In this document: one piece after another, positions 26,401 to 41,400 of the stretch
How positions within the stretch are numbered: the first letter of the stretch is position 1
Layout of the letters: the number at the start of each line of letters is the position of its first letter
NCBI GenBank assembly: GCA_024349245.1
Contig: JALDNG010000005.1
Coordinates: 19,906,501-19,970,500, forward strand
Direction of reading: 5' to 3'
Length of the DNA: 64,000 nt
Source of the DNA: Neodontobutis hainanensis
Taxonomy: Eukaryota; Chordata; Actinopteri; Gobiiformes; Odontobutidae
Made by a program: the position numbers and the translations under genes
Notes under the pieces: model-generated
Told to the model about the DNA's origin: nothing
Database searches by the model: none
Seen by the model: the letters and a program-made list of their open reading frames with translations, nothing else

Positions 26401-29400
26401 CATATCCAGTTTATGTTTTATGTTTCGGGATCAATTCAGAAGGATAATGTTTGAAACAGGAGGCGTAAGAGCATTCCCGCTGGTGGCTGTGGTGGATTGG
26501 AGGTCTTGGGAGTACGTTGAGGAAAGGTCACAGTAATTAAATTCGGTGACATTAAATAGTCGGGCTGTCAGTGCAAGAGAAGAATGGGAGCTAATGAGAA
26601 AAAATAATTCAGGTGGAGGCACACACCAACCATGTAGCACATGAGGGTTTTGTGTCACTGCATCCATAAAATGTGACCTTTAACAAAATCAAGGATAATG
26701 TTTTGTTGCTTGCTTAAATGCTACTCTGCTTAATGTGCAATGGTCACATCAATCTGAAATGGGATGATATTGCATATTGTTATTGTAACTACAAGTTGCC
26801 AAATTTACCTGGCAATACCTTTTAGAATGGATATTTGGCAATAAAAGATGTTGTGCATCCACGCTGTAAAAACAGCTCTTTTCGGGGGCACTCCGGTGGC
26901 TAACCTAAGCTGAGTGAATACCAAATATTTGGGATACCAGGGTTCTATTCTTGGGTCATTTGCCCATTCCCCTACCTTCAATTGCTTCAGCTGTGTGTGT
27001 TACTTTACCTCATGGATCTTTTTTATGTATCAGCTTGGCCAGCCAGAGCCACCTACTTTCTTAACAAAGTCAGTGGGTCTGGAACCCCACCCACCATTGA
27101 TCAATTATAATTGTTTATGTAAAACAGGGTGGGCTTTATGCAATGACTCAAAAATAATAATCTCGGATTGATTTATTCTGCAACCATTTCAAACTCAGAA
27201 TAAGAGGGACCAGACTACTTCTTTTTACAAAACACAATAAGAAATAGAATGGCTGGCCACGCTATTAATGTATATGTCTAAAACTATGACAGCATTGTGA
27301 TATGTGTGTGCTAAACTCATAAGGCAGATGTGTAGCAGTCTTTGATGAGAAGGCACAGGTCCGAAAACTTAACCACGTATAATTATTTTTAAATATATTT
27401 TTCCAGCATATAGTCCAAAGTAACCAGTGACTTGTATTTTGTGCAGCATAAGACTCACTAATGTTATCTAACTACTCACTGACAGAACACACTGAATTTG
27501 CAATTTCTGCCTTTTCGTCCAATAAAAATGTATTTATGTATTCTTTTCTTTATAATCATTTTATTGTCCCCATGGGGAAATTCACTGTCGGCAGCCGCCA
27601 CCAGAGAGTGCCCAGCATGTTTTCATGTTGTTGGGGGAAACTGGAGTACTCAGGGGAAACTCACCAGTGCACAGGGTGAACATGCAAACTCCACACAGAG
27701 AAACAAATGTGCATTTATAAAGATTAAAACTGTCATATATCAACAATTGTAAGTTGGCATCATTTTTATTTGTCAGTCTAGGTGTTTATATTGATTCTGC
27801 AAAGTTCTTTCTAAATGGAAAAAATAATTTTGTGAGTTTTTATATGAGCTTATACTGTATATGTATTAACATAAGCAATACTAATATATCTGACGAATAT
27901 GTTACTGGGCAGCAAAAGGGAGGAAACCAAATAATAAATGAGACTTTATTTAAATAAAGACTTTCTATAAGAATTTAAGGAAAAATTGCTTATGCAGTAT
28001 GTGTTTTTATGTTTTTGGAGATTATCAGTCATCCAGATTATAGTCCAATTAAAGGCTCCAAAAAAGGGTACCTTGTTGTAGGGTTAATGTTGAAGACATT
28101 TTGTATCTCATCCAAGGGACTTTGTCAGTTGTAAAGTAGACTGGTGAGAGCTGACTTCATTTCCCTCAGAGGGAGTGATTTAACCTGATATGTACTATGA
28201 TTGGTCAAACCACCAGTCTACATTAGAGAAAAAAAGTCCCTTGGATGAAGGATGAAACGTCTTTTACCCTTAACCTTGCGACCAGATGCATGGTTTGAAA
28301 CCTGTTATTTTAAGTGTTCTAAAAAAACAAAACTTTCCCCGATTATTTAAAAGTACAAGACAAATTCATTCTACTTGTCCTGAGCTGAAATGCACACATG
28401 GAGCACTAGAACGTGAGAGAAAAGTTGTATTAGAGTAATTATAGAACGCACCTGTGATTATTAATCTCCCAGTTGTGCTTGCCGTTCCAAACTGGTTTTT
28501 GGCGATACACGTGTAGCTCCCTGCATCTCGTTTAGTCACATTAGCGATCTTTAATGTTCCATTGGGGAGCAACGTGATTCTAGAAGAACAAAAAGCTTTG
28601 GTTAGCACATCAATGGTCCTTTAAACTCCAGCCTGTCTACATCACTATATTTATATGCCTCTGCTTTCTATTTATAAGTGTATATAATATATGTATAAGT
28701 GCAGCACAAATACAAGACATAAAAGCACGCAGTATAAATGCATTTAGTCCACCAGCTGAGCCTATAAAATGAATTCCTTTTAGACAGGTTAGCAGCAGAA
28801 AGGCCGACCTCTCACCCTGAATCTTTTGGGGCAAACTGCGGGACATATTAGTGAATAAAAAAAACATTTTCCAAACAGCATTACGGAATAACGCAATGAA
28901 TAAATAAAATGTGCGTTACAGGCTTTGCATCGCTGAGGTCAGGGAGGGCCTCTGTCACGCAGCGAACACCGCACGCTGGCTGCTGTTGACTAAAAGCCCA
29001 ACACATTAGTCAGAGCCACAAACATGAAATATAGCAGTGCAGCATAAACTCCAACAGAGATATGGCCCTGAGTGTACAGTTAATAAGCAATAAGAAAGTT
29101 TAGGATGTTAACATGTCAAGAGTGTTGGGAAAACTCTGGTAAGTTCAGGCTAAAACATAATCATATTTTTACATAATGAATGCACTACTGCATGAGACTA
29201 GAACTGTCTTACTTAGAAACTCCAGGGTTTTACAGTGAGGACAAACATGACTTTACCATCTGGGGTTAACAATATTAGCTTTGTATTAATAGCAGAAAAC
29301 CACACAGTATTCTCAACAGTGTACAGTGAAGTATTTAATTTCAAGTTTTTATATTCTTTGAATATTAGTTTCTTAATTTGTAAGTGCCATTACATCCCTC

Positions 29401-32400
29401 TAGAATTGTTTGGTTCAGAACATTTTGGCGTTCTAATTAGCAACATGTGAAACAAGCTTCTCTCAGATATCAGGCAAAGAAAATGTTTTGTTTCAATTTG
29501 TTTTCCACCTAAGCATGTGCATTTCAGTATCTGAGGTTCTGTTGACCACATGATTCATTTATTATTCTTAACATCAGGAATTGTCCATGTTACTTCACAT
29601 CCTCGTTGACTTGTTGGTGTTGGTCGACAAAACCAACTGTGTGGGGTCCACAGTGAGTCATGGTGCTTTGTTTATTTTTCAATCTGGTGTTAAAGTTGCT
29701 GCATTTATGGAGCACTTTTCTACCTTCATAAACACTACATACTTTACAGCAAGTCTCCATTCACACACAAGGACTCTCATATTTACTCCTTACACACACT
29801 GGAGGCACAGGTAGGGTAAGTATCTTGCCCTTGGACACTTCAGCCGCATGATCAGGAAGATCAGGCTGTTTTCTATCCTGAACCACTGACCAAAGACAAG
29901 CCAACGAGCCAAAAGAGAAGAAAAGTTCCCCATAGTGTTTTTTGTCATTACATAGCAAAAGTAGTCTGGATAAGTAATTAGAGTGTCCTGTTATCTTACA
30001 GTTGGATCAACAAAGGTTTTGATCATCCCGTCTGTAGCAGATCTACTGTTAATATCTACAGCAGTTAAGCAACAGCTGCATGGATAAAAGGTGTCAATCC
30101 CTGTATAAAGAGACCTTTTGTTGTACTATTAAACTATAAAAACAAATATACTGCTTATATTAAAGAGGCTGACAATAAAAATAGAACAGAATTGAAATTA
30201 TTCTGTTTTTAAGGAAACGGCATTGTTAGTGCAACCACGGTTTAATGTCCCTAGTTCATCTGGTATTGCTTGATGTAAATTGTTTGTTCCTTGTTTTCAT
30301 TTAAAACCCAAATCATTTATTTAGCTGAGAGGACTGTTGTTTATAAATGTGAAATTGAAAAATAATATTGCTGCTTATGCAGATCAAGCAAGGAGTGAAC
30401 AAAGTGCCTTGAAATTGTTGAAAGTCATTTTGAGGACCAATGGCTGAAGTCAAACCAAATGAAATCATCTCTATCTGCATGACTCCACAGCAATAGAAAG
30501 ACTGTTCCCCATCATGTCTCCCTGAAAAACAAATCCCCTTTTGTTCCTAAAAGACTTTCCTCAGTCGGTGCATATGTCTAGTGATGTGCTCTTTAAAAAG
30601 ACTATGTGGGCTTCACTTGCACTGCGCTAAATGTCAGTCAGCCTGGGAATTCGTGCAATTTTCCACAGCAATACAGAAGCAGCTCCTCATCTTCAGCTAA
30701 CGAAAGAGCCTCGCCACTGTTTTGACAAGAAGCTCGGCTCCTATTGTTTCCCTGCGGACCTCTTTTACAATCAGCAGCATGGGAGTGATTCAAACAGTAC
30801 AACGTGATTCAGAGTTGAACATATCTGCAGTGCGCTGCCGTTCGTTTTTATTCATTCATTTTTGTGTGTGCTGCCTAGTAGGCTTTAGTCAACATCTAAG
30901 CTTTCCTCTCTTTCCCGCAGTCATGACGTTCACACAAAATAATGACATTCCCCTTTCTGCTTTTACATTTCCCCACCTTTAATTGGATCTCCGCCTCTCA
31001 AAATCATCTTTCTGTATTTGAATTCAATAAGAAATCAGTGCAGGAAAGGACAACAAACTAGATTAAGCAGCACTTTATGTCACTTGGAGTGGCGCTCCCA
31101 GTTTGCTCATTGTCTGTGTCACATCTGCATAGACGGCTTCTGCTCCAGTGAGACGGCGCGGCTCTCCAATTTACAGCGTCTCTTTTGTGTCGGCGGCCGC
31201 GGTGATTGCACGAATCAAGCTTTATTTGTTTTTCACAATAAAGTACACTCTCACTCTTCATAACAGTAGCAGAAAGCTTTGGTTTAACATTTCAAAGTCT
31301 TCATCAATCTACAAGCAGAAAGGCTCAAAATTGGGCTGATACTCAATTTTCAAATCTTTTATCTTTGTAAATATTTTATGCAGTAAGGGAGACTTCACAT
31401 CAGAGCTGAGTGGTTTACTTAATTGAGCCTTGGTTCATTTTCTTGGATGTTCCAGTTTACTGATGAACTACCTGAGCTTGAAACTGTTTTGAAACACAAC
31501 AAATCTTATTGTGAATGCAGTGTTTTGCTTTTTCAATGGGTCCTGGTTTAACAACAACATTCCAGACTTATCTGTGAACTCACACTTATAGGAACAAATA
31601 GCTTCAAGTGGGAAAAGTCAGGGAGGAGGGCTTGCATTGTATAGCCACTTTCACACATTCAGGCCAGACATAATGTTTATTTCAACTGTGCTCTAGCCAC
31701 ATCTCTATATTTCCACAAGCAGATTAGGTCTACAACACAATCGCATTGTTAATGTTCATACATCTCATGAATAGTTCAAACAGTATGAGGTTTCAGCTCC
31801 AGAAGGAAGGGGACCAAAGCACTGACCAGTGAGGGTATAATGGAACAAAACAATCATCTGTGAAATTTTATAATGTTTCAAAAAAATAAAAATCTAATCT
31901 TTACTTATTTATCTAAACTGTTCCACACATTAACTCCTTGGGCAGTCAGACTTCTCTGTTTAGTATTGATTCTGACTTTTGTTTTTTTAATTCATAAGGA
32001 CTATTTGAAATAAAAACGTTCTGGACATAATCTGAAAGCATCATGTTTATTTTATTTTAAACATAGATAAACATGTATTTTGGATTTTTTTAGTTTTTCT
32101 CAGTAACTATTGGACAATTCAAAACAGGACTTTAAACGGCTTAGGTTTGGACCTGTATTAAAGTATCTGCTCCTTGCTGCACTTTGTTTTGCCCTTGTGT
32201 CATCTTGCATTGAATTACTGATAAAGTACTGATTATTTGGATATTATACCCAATTGCGAATGTATGCACTATTATCTTAAATAGGTCTCTCTTGTACAAA
32301 TCAATCCTCCAACCAAAGTGACACCATGGTCGTGGAAGTGGAACTTAGTATACAGCCTTGTATTCCAAAAAAAATTTAAAACATTGCAAGTCTTATCATT

Positions 32401-35400
32401 ACAATATTCAACAAACGTATGGTAAATTGGATGTTTTTCTGATATTGTGCAGCCCTACTTTCCACTGAGCTATTTGCACAAAGCCTTGTATAATAGCAAT
32501 GTGCCATTTCCTTAGCAGGTGCTTTCTGCTTTTCCAACTCCTCATTAGCCTTTCTTTTTATGCATTTGCACAAATGCCAAATACACTATTCAAACAAGTC
32601 CTCTCGCGGTGAATGTGAATGAAACGCCGCGTGGAATATGCACTCAGACTTATCCTACCTTTCACTTCTCGGCAGGATCTCGTTGCCTTTCTTCCACAGG
32701 CTAATTGCTGGGGGCGCGGCCTGAGGCTTGCATTCAAGAGTGACTTCGCTGCCTGAGCGAGCCTTTAGCAGGGGCCTCAATGGACTTCTGGAGAAACTGG
32801 GAGGTGAGGCTGCGTAGTGAGGGAGAACAGACAAGTGTTAGATAAAAAAACAAACTTAAGCTGCACGTCAGCAAGACCAACTCTTCTTCAGCATTCAGTC
32901 AGAGGTGTCAAAGATCTCAGCAGAAATGCCACTTAGAATAAAACGTGTCTTCAAATGGATGTATTTCTGAAAACCACTGATACATCAGATCTCAAAATCA
33001 TGCAGACTGCATGTCAAAATACACATTCAGAATACCAAACACATTGTTTTTTCATGCTAGCAGATCTGTCTTTTTTAATTTCCACCTAATTTGATCTGAT
33101 TAAGACAATTTAAGTCTTCAAACAATGGACTGAAACAGAGCTTTTGGGATTTGTTCATTTTTTTCCATGTGACTTGCGTCTGAAAGCGCCCCCTAATCAG
33201 TTGCCTTATGTAGTGATTGACATTTTTTTTTTCTAAGTGGTGTCGGAATGTCTAGTGGACTGAAATGTGCCCTCACAATTTCCCACAATGCATCAATAAA
33301 AGCAATCTATTCTGAAAGACACTAGTCGGGGAAAATAGACCACAATGTTTGTCAGAGAAAAACAGCACATGTATTTTATGTTTAAATATAAAAGCATAGA
33401 TTAAATGGAATTCTGTGCCACAGAATAACATTTAGTGAAAAAATATATATTTTTTTAAATTCCTAACCCGACCTAAAAACTGACAGAAGCTCAGATGATT
33501 GATCTGCCTGGTCATAACAGTTTGAAACCCTAATGTTTTGTTGCTGTTCCCCCGGATCAATTTAGGTCTAAAACAGCTGACTCAAATTGTTCAAGTAAGA
33601 TAATTTCCCAGCACATGTTGTCCTGGATACCTGGACCTATGGAGGCTACAGAAAAATGTAAAAGGCCAGGCAATTTAGTACCATCCTATCTTTTGTCAGT
33701 GGGATCCAGATCTCTTAAATAAACTTAAAATACTATTATGTGGTCTTTCTGGTTAAAAGTCCACAACCTTCAGGAAGTCCTATTAACCATTCATCAATCA
33801 GTATAAAGTCACTACAGTGTAAAAATCACTAAATTACTAACACATGGTGACTACAGATAAATTATTTAATAGCTTTCTTAAAGCAGCACTGCATAACTTT
33901 TAGCTAGTAGCATCAAACAACAAACAACTCAAAAATATATACCCTCATATTGTTTTAATGGTTCTTAAACACGTGATTGGTAGGATCCTGCCTTTATTAC
34001 TGACACAGTACACTGAACTGGACAGAACATTGTCCTATCTATAATTCCATCCAGTCCCCTGGGACGAGCAGGCCTCTTCTGAGAGACACACACTTAGCAG
34101 CTCAAACAGAGGAAGCAAAAACAGGCCAATACACTTGACCCTAGCAGAGTTGTATTTGTACAGAATGCACTAAAATCACTCTACCGTTGAAGAAGATGTT
34201 CTTTTTTTCTTCCTCTCAAAAACAAAAAACACAGACAGTTTGTAGGATCTGAGCCATCTAGTGGCTAAAAGTTATGCAGTGCCACTTTAAGAGAAAAAGC
34301 GTTGCAGGTAATTTTTTAAATGAGCAGATGAGTCAGACAATAAAATGTAAAGCTAAATGGTGTAACTCCAAAAGTGTCATTGAACTGATTTGAAAAGAGT
34401 CCACATATGAAAATAGTTCATTATGTGTTCTGGTGGTGGCTTAATAAGCTGATCAGGAAGAGGCTGTGGCAAAGAAGAGGACTGAAAACAGAAGCGATCA
34501 ATCCTCGACAAACAAAACTGCCCTCTGCACAATGAACTGTGGCAAAGATTCCTTTAGCCACAGATTAATTCAGAAACTAAAATTAAAACAAGAGGCTTTA
34601 GGGAGCCTTTTATGCAGTATTATCTAATTACTATTAAACCTACAATGCAAGTTCAATGGTGGTTACAAAGATTGTGCTTCAGATTACCTATAGCTAACAA
34701 TTCTTATACACAGCCACCTCTATCAGCCTCTACGTACCAGCTTACAGGCAATGGAGCAGCAAGACGTAGTGCAAAAATTAGTGCAAAAATGTGTGTGTTA
34801 CATAATTAAATGTATATTGATTTTAGTATTGGGGTTAGGTGTTTGAAATCCATTTTTGCAGTGTCAATGATATTTGTGTGCCTTCACTGCTGTCTGCTTC
34901 TCCAAACTGGCAAACTAACAACTCTAATTAATAGCTAAAACACATTGCTCAAAATAGCATTATCTATCAACAAAATGTGTAGAAAAATATGTTTGTTTCA
35001 TGGATGCCATGTCAAACAGAAGATGTTAAACGGAGCATTTCAGCACCAATATGACATGAGCCCCCCCAGAAAATAGATAAAATGTTGTTGGATGGTACAG
35101 TGACCAGATTGCTTGTCATAATTTGAGGTTAAAGTTACACGTGTCCCTCTTTTACTTTGTAAATATGTATAAATAGATAGCTGTTTGTTTTTGTTTAATT
35201 TAATCTTCATATTTTATTCTATTTAAAATGTTGCTGAGATTGTGTATACATTTTTTTTCTATTGCATGTGCACCTTTCTTTTACTTTTTGCACCTGTTTC
35301 TAAGAGCTGCTGTCCAAGTAAATTTCCCCTCCGTGGGATCAATAAAGTTCTATCTTATCTTGTCTTATCTTACGTCTAGCGGCAAATCAAAAGCTTTACT

Positions 35401-38400
35401 TCATATGTTTCCTAATACATTTCATCTCCTTAGAAAAATGAGTTTGAAAAAAACATTAAAGAACAACATGACTGCTTGCAAACCGGATTGGAAAATGCAA
35501 ATCTGCGTATCGAGCTCAACATACATATCTTCTATAGCACTCATCATCACATTTTCCCCGCCATTATCAGAACCCCTGTGTCATCAGGCCCGATTGTATT
35601 TCTCATCGAGTCATTCAGATAGAAGTCATCAAAGCTTCGCCAAGCCATCAATATCCCATCTACATGAGAAAGCATGCACAACGCTACCAAGCTATGCATC
35701 TGTACCGTCCCAATCGATACGACAGGAAAATGAGCCACTACATCGCCTTCATATTTTCTCTGGCTGAGCCCATAGTGACATCAAATGCAGACTGATCACT
35801 GAGGAGAGTTATAGTGCGGTCGTTTTTATCTCCGATGATGATCAAACGTGTGCACAGATAAGCTGAGGATTAAAGCTGAGGACGTCTTACCTTGCACCAT
35901 TAGCTGGGCACTGGAATAAATCACGCTATGTTTGTTTTCGGCCACACATTGATACATCCCCGAGTCTGACAGGTTCAGCGCAGATATGGAAAGGGCTCCG
36001 TTTTCGATTTGCACCCGGCCCTGCGGAGGAGACACAAACATTTGGCATAGCCATTGCAAGGCTGCTCTATTATGTCCAAAGGCACAGCGGCAATTACTGG
36101 TGCACCATGAAGGGAGGAGGACAGCAGGAGAGGAAAATGAAGAAGCTGAAAGATTGTATGAATGGAATGTGGTGGAAATTGCTAACCTGTGTTGTACATG
36201 CACAAAGGAAAAGCAAAACTGACAAAGGCACCAGTAGCGATGAAAAAACTCATTTATTTTCTTTTTCTTGGTGTTTTGGAAAAGGTCCGATGATAGATCA
36301 GTAGATGAGTTCAAGAGAGGTTCACCTCAATAAGCTATTCAGAGATGCTGTCAGCAGCAGAGGAATTGTTTGTCACAGCGCACATTTGTTATAATTACTC
36401 ATAGAGGCGGAGTTTGGGAATGCATTCTGGAAGTGTGTCCTTTTCACTCACCTTTTAAGGTAAACGACTGCAATCTATTTCATCTACTTTCATATTACTG
36501 CTTCTACCTTTGTGCCTCAGTCACTGTACTCATTAAGTCCTCTCAAATAATGTTGGTCTTTGTGGAGTCTGCAGAGTGACTGTAGAACCCCCGTGTTACC
36601 ATGAGTTCCTCATTCTGTCAAAAGGCATGCCTGTTCAGGTGGTTTGGTGAATTCTAGTGTCCCATAGTGAATTAATGTGAATTGTGGATGGTTGTTTAGT
36701 TGTGTAGTTCTCAAAGTGTAGTTCTTTTTATTGACCTCCTGGTGATTGTCCAAGATGTGCCCCGTCTCAGACCTAAAGCAGCTGGAATATAATCCAGCCC
36801 CGCAAACCAACAATGAGCGTTTGAAGATAAATATATAAATGAATACTATTAGTTTGTATAAAGTGGTTAGGAGGTGGCCTCAGAGTCATGTTGCCTAGTA
36901 TTTATAACAGTGTTTTAAACCTGAATCAAAACAGTTTCACTCTAGAACAACAAACACAACACCTGAATGGAGCAGTGTCACTAGTGACTCTCTTGAGTCT
37001 TGACAATCCTCACATCAGGAGTTACACTGTCCTTTCATAGCTAACAACTATGAGACCAGAACAGCCTGGTCCATCAGCTTTAGATTCAGGGGAAACTTTT
37101 CCCTCTAGAGATATAAGCTCAGCTCTCTCACCAGTTGAACTCAGAATGTATAGTCTTTGGAATTAGAGACGAAATGTCTGAACCTTGAAAACTGAGTCTG
37201 AATGTTTTTGCTTTAACCTTTTCTTCAATTGTGACTACAGTTTAAATTTTTGTTTTTACCATTAAAGTGCTACCCTGCATACAGCAATTTGGAATAGTCT
37301 ACAATATCTTTTAGTTTTGTCTAAACCCAAAAGAAAATCCATCCATCAATAGAAGTGGTACAATTGTGGACCTGCAGCTGAAGCACAATGCAGTCAATTT
37401 GAGCAATCTAAAAGCTAGTTTTCATAGTGATTTTTTTGACAAAAGTGGCAGTGGAGAGTATATGTCATTAGTTCTAAGTACAATATAAAATATGTCCTTG
37501 TTGACAGTAGAGTGCTGTTCTCTACATTGCACTGTTGTGCACTTTATTACCCAGACGGACACAACAACAATAAAAACAAAAGAGCATTATTACAATATCA
37601 CAATCATGTTTTTTTTAACAAAACCAGAGCTTGATATCTTAATAATATATATTTACAGTTTTCAGTCCCATTTGTAGTTCCCAGAGGGCAGAAGAATTGT
37701 GACAGTGTCTCCTTACAACATAAGCAGCAACAGTGGGTTAATCTCACTTTGTGAATGTTGAGATCACCTTTAACAACAGTAACCACTAAACACAAAATCA
37801 AAGTTTTGACCACTTGAGATTATACAACCACCTTTATAATGGACTAAAACTTAAACTAGCCATGTTAGTTTTACTGCTGTAGGTCGCTGAAGCAAACTTG
37901 ATTAAAATATGATTTATGGCTACAGTACAGTCAGTGCTTTATGTGTGGGGAACATGGGGAAATATATTCCCCCACCTCCTAAAATGGGGCTGGACCTATC
38001 TGACTGGATCCAGCACCTCTTTTTTTAAGTTGAATTTTCTTAAAATAAAAATGTATGAGTCCTTTTTTTAAACATTTGTAACTCTGATATATTAAATAAA
38101 AATTGCCCATTAGTTTGTTTGTATAATTTAGACAAAAAAAGCTATAAGGCACTCTTCATAACAACTCAACTTGCTTTGTTGGTGTCAGAGGTCAGAAGAG
38201 AATGGGCAGACTGGTTAGAGATGATAGAGAGACTACCGTAACTCAAATAACCACTCGTTACAACCAAGGTCTGCAGAATACCATCTCTGAACAAACAACA
38301 CGTGGAACCCTGAAGCAGATGGGCTACAGCAGCAGAAGACCACACCAGGTGCCATTCCTGTCGGCTAAGAACAGAAAACAGAGGCTACAATACGCACAGG

Positions 38401-41400
38401 TTCACCAAAACTGGACAACAGAAGATTGGAAAAACATTGCTTTGTCTGATGAGTCTGAATTTCTGCTGCGACATTCAGATGGTAGGGTCAGAATTTGGCG
38501 TAAAAAAACATAAAAGCAAGGATCCATCCTGCTTTGTCTGCTCCCGGTTCAGGCTGTTGGTGGTGGTGTAAGGGTGTGGGGGATATTTTCTTGGCACACT
38601 TTGGACCCCTTAGTACCAATTAAGCATTGTTTAAAAGGCACAGCTACCTGAGTATTGTTGCTGAACATGTCCATCCCTTTATGACTACAGTGTACCCATC
38701 TTCTGATGGCCACTTCCAGCAGGATAATGCACCATGTCACAAAGTTCAAATCATTTCAGACTGGCTTTTTTAAATGTCCTCCACAGTCTCCAGATCTCAA
38801 TCCAATCATCTTTGGGATGTGCTGGAAAGGGAGAGTTGCATCATGGATGTGAATATAACTATACCTCAGTCTGCTCTCAGTCATGTGTTTGCCTTCCATC
38901 AGGACTAGGGCAGGGGAAGGTAAATGACATATATCCAGTCTTTCCTCCTCTCTTCTGGGTTTTCTCTTAGAACAAACACATTCCGGGTTTGTCTCCTCAT
39001 TATTTAGTACTATCATCAAAACGATAAATAACCCTCTCTCTACACTGATGGGCATGTGTACGTTTTTTGTTCTCCACGGGAGTGTTTCACGGAGAATGCA
39101 ACGTCATGTGAAAACTATGATTTAAGCAAGCACCATAATGCCAAGCACCTATTACTGTACTTTTTTAATAGTTTTTTTTTAATGGTAATGATGGGACACA
39201 ATTTGGACTGTGGCCATCATATGGGCAGTTAGCTTAGCACATTCAAATCTAATTAAATCACACATAAATGGGCCAATTCATAAGATTAATTATTTTTCAC
39301 AGTTAGTAGCAATTTTTCATGCATTTTTTTTCACAATTAATATTTTTCTCATTAATACCCCGTTGTTTATTTCTGCAGCTTATTTGTAGTTGTCATGTGT
39401 TATGTTATAAATAATGCTGTAGTAATACCAGGCAAATAAAATGAATAATTCTATTTTGCTAATGGAGGGACATGTATCTCGCCTACAGTAACCTTTGGTG
39501 CATTTCATCCACCGCATTACTCTTGAGTGTGAACAAAGTGTCGGAACATGGACGTCCTCTTAAAAAGGTCCCTTGTAAGTCCAACAGTAAATTACCCAGC
39601 ACTTATTTTATGGTAATAATCATTAGTGAGGGTGTAATTCTTTTTTAAAACGCTCTTTAGTTCGCTTCATTTTTGACAGACTTTATCAAATTAGCAGCTT
39701 TAACAGGCTGTGTTAGCTCATCAAAATTTAATTTACAACTCACAACTGAGCTTATGCAAATGAGACAAATGTGAAGACGGCAACAAAATGGAAGCATCAT
39801 CAAATTTAATACTTTCATAGTATGGGAGAAGACAAATATGTTATTACCTCTGCAGTGAGAAGCTGTCCGTTCTTGAGCCAGCTATAGGACGGTTTGGGTT
39901 TCCCACTGGCCTTACACTCCCAAAACAGGTTTTCCTCGATAGACAGCACTGTGTCGTCTATTGTCTGAAGCCACTGAGGTTTGGCTGAGGAAGAAATGAA
40001 AGGATTACTTTTTCAAACATGTGTTTTTAATTACGGAGTGGATTAGTATGCGCTGTTATCAGTCATTCTGAAACCACAAAAAGCAGGCTGGCATTAATTC
40101 AAGTTTTGCTTCAACAAGAAGGATTATGACTGTATGTCTCTCACATCATTTCTACAACGATATGGAAATGTTACAAAACCAGATGGTTCATTAGCAACCA
40201 ATGGATTTGTGTTAAGCTATGAGAAAAGGACAAATCTGACCATCAAGAAACACAAGACATTAAAACTACCTTTCTTTTATGCTACACTGTGTAACAAACT
40301 ATAATAACATGTAACTACATAATACATACATAATGGAATTATCTGTACTTACATATAGTAGGATGGGTAGGGGTACGCTATGTACGATGTACTTTAGTTA
40401 CATGTTATTACAAATTGTTACAACATGTGTTCCATTGTACTAAATGAGGTAGATACAATCTATCAAGTGTATTGTCATAAAGTGTTACCAAAAAAAATCT
40501 TACTCAGCTCTACATACTGTGCATCTATGGCCGCTGAACCACTAGTGTCATACATGTCATTTCATCCCTCATTCAATAGAATTTGTCAATTCTAGTTCAA
40601 CTTATAAAAGAGCTTAGTTTTATATCCCTCAAAAGGAGGGGTTGAACCTAAAAATTCTGTGATTGGACAAGATATGTTTTATTTTATTTATTTAGGCAAA
40701 AAATAATTAAAAACAGTTATCGGGTCTATGCAGATCATGGAGAGCAGACACAAATCTCAAGCTCAGGACAGGACAGTACAATCATACAAACACACAGGTG
40801 AGAAAAGCAGCATTAGGAGGAGATCAGTGTTCACAATGATAGTTTTCTAAGATGTGGTGGGTATAAGTCTTTTTGAACAAACTCGGTGATGCTATAGTCC
40901 TTATGCGCTGTGGAGTGTCATTCATTCATTTAGTGAGCATATAAAATAAATTTCTCTGTCCAGCAGTTTTTAAAAGCCGGTAACGGCAGGAGTCCGTTAG
41001 AGACTGATCTGGTAGACCGCTCAGATCTTGCATTGGATATTGGAACCAGAGCAGAAAGAACTGCTGAGGGGCATGTGTTTAGCAGTTTGTGATACAGTCG
41101 AATCCCATGGTTTAAGACAAAGTTCTGAAATGTTAAGACACTGAACAGCAATAAGGCAGAACAATGATGAATCCAACCAGGAAGGCTCAAGGATGTTATT
41201 AGTTGTAAGCGGCCAAACAGGCAAACATTATGACAAAGCAGAAATAATTATTACATGAAGATATGTTTTAGCAACCATCATATCTAACTTTGTTAGATAG
41301 GTTGTTATGTAAAATTTCAGAAAAAATTTTTGTAAATTTAGAGAATAATTCCTTCATCTACCAAACAAAATACTCATTAAAAGAGTTATCATGATCAAAG

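Larger units (their letters stand above)
26205..28451 (-). other. Intron between Ig5 and Ig6
   Basis: 2.2 kb, bounded by GTGCGTTC and AAACCAG. Contains repeat pieces near 27550-27710 and an inverted-repeat element near 28090-28263. Confidence 0.85.
32810..35890 (-). other. Intron between Ig4 and Ig5
   Basis: 3.1 kb, bounded by GTAAGACG and TACGCAG. Holds a TTAA-flanked MITE and a retroelement tail, listed separately. Confidence 0.85.

Noticed and set aside
35228..35767. 179-codon plus-strand frame
   Set aside because: It starts in T-rich sequence and runs through a retroelement 3' tail with TCTTA repeats; no domain or splice context is visible.
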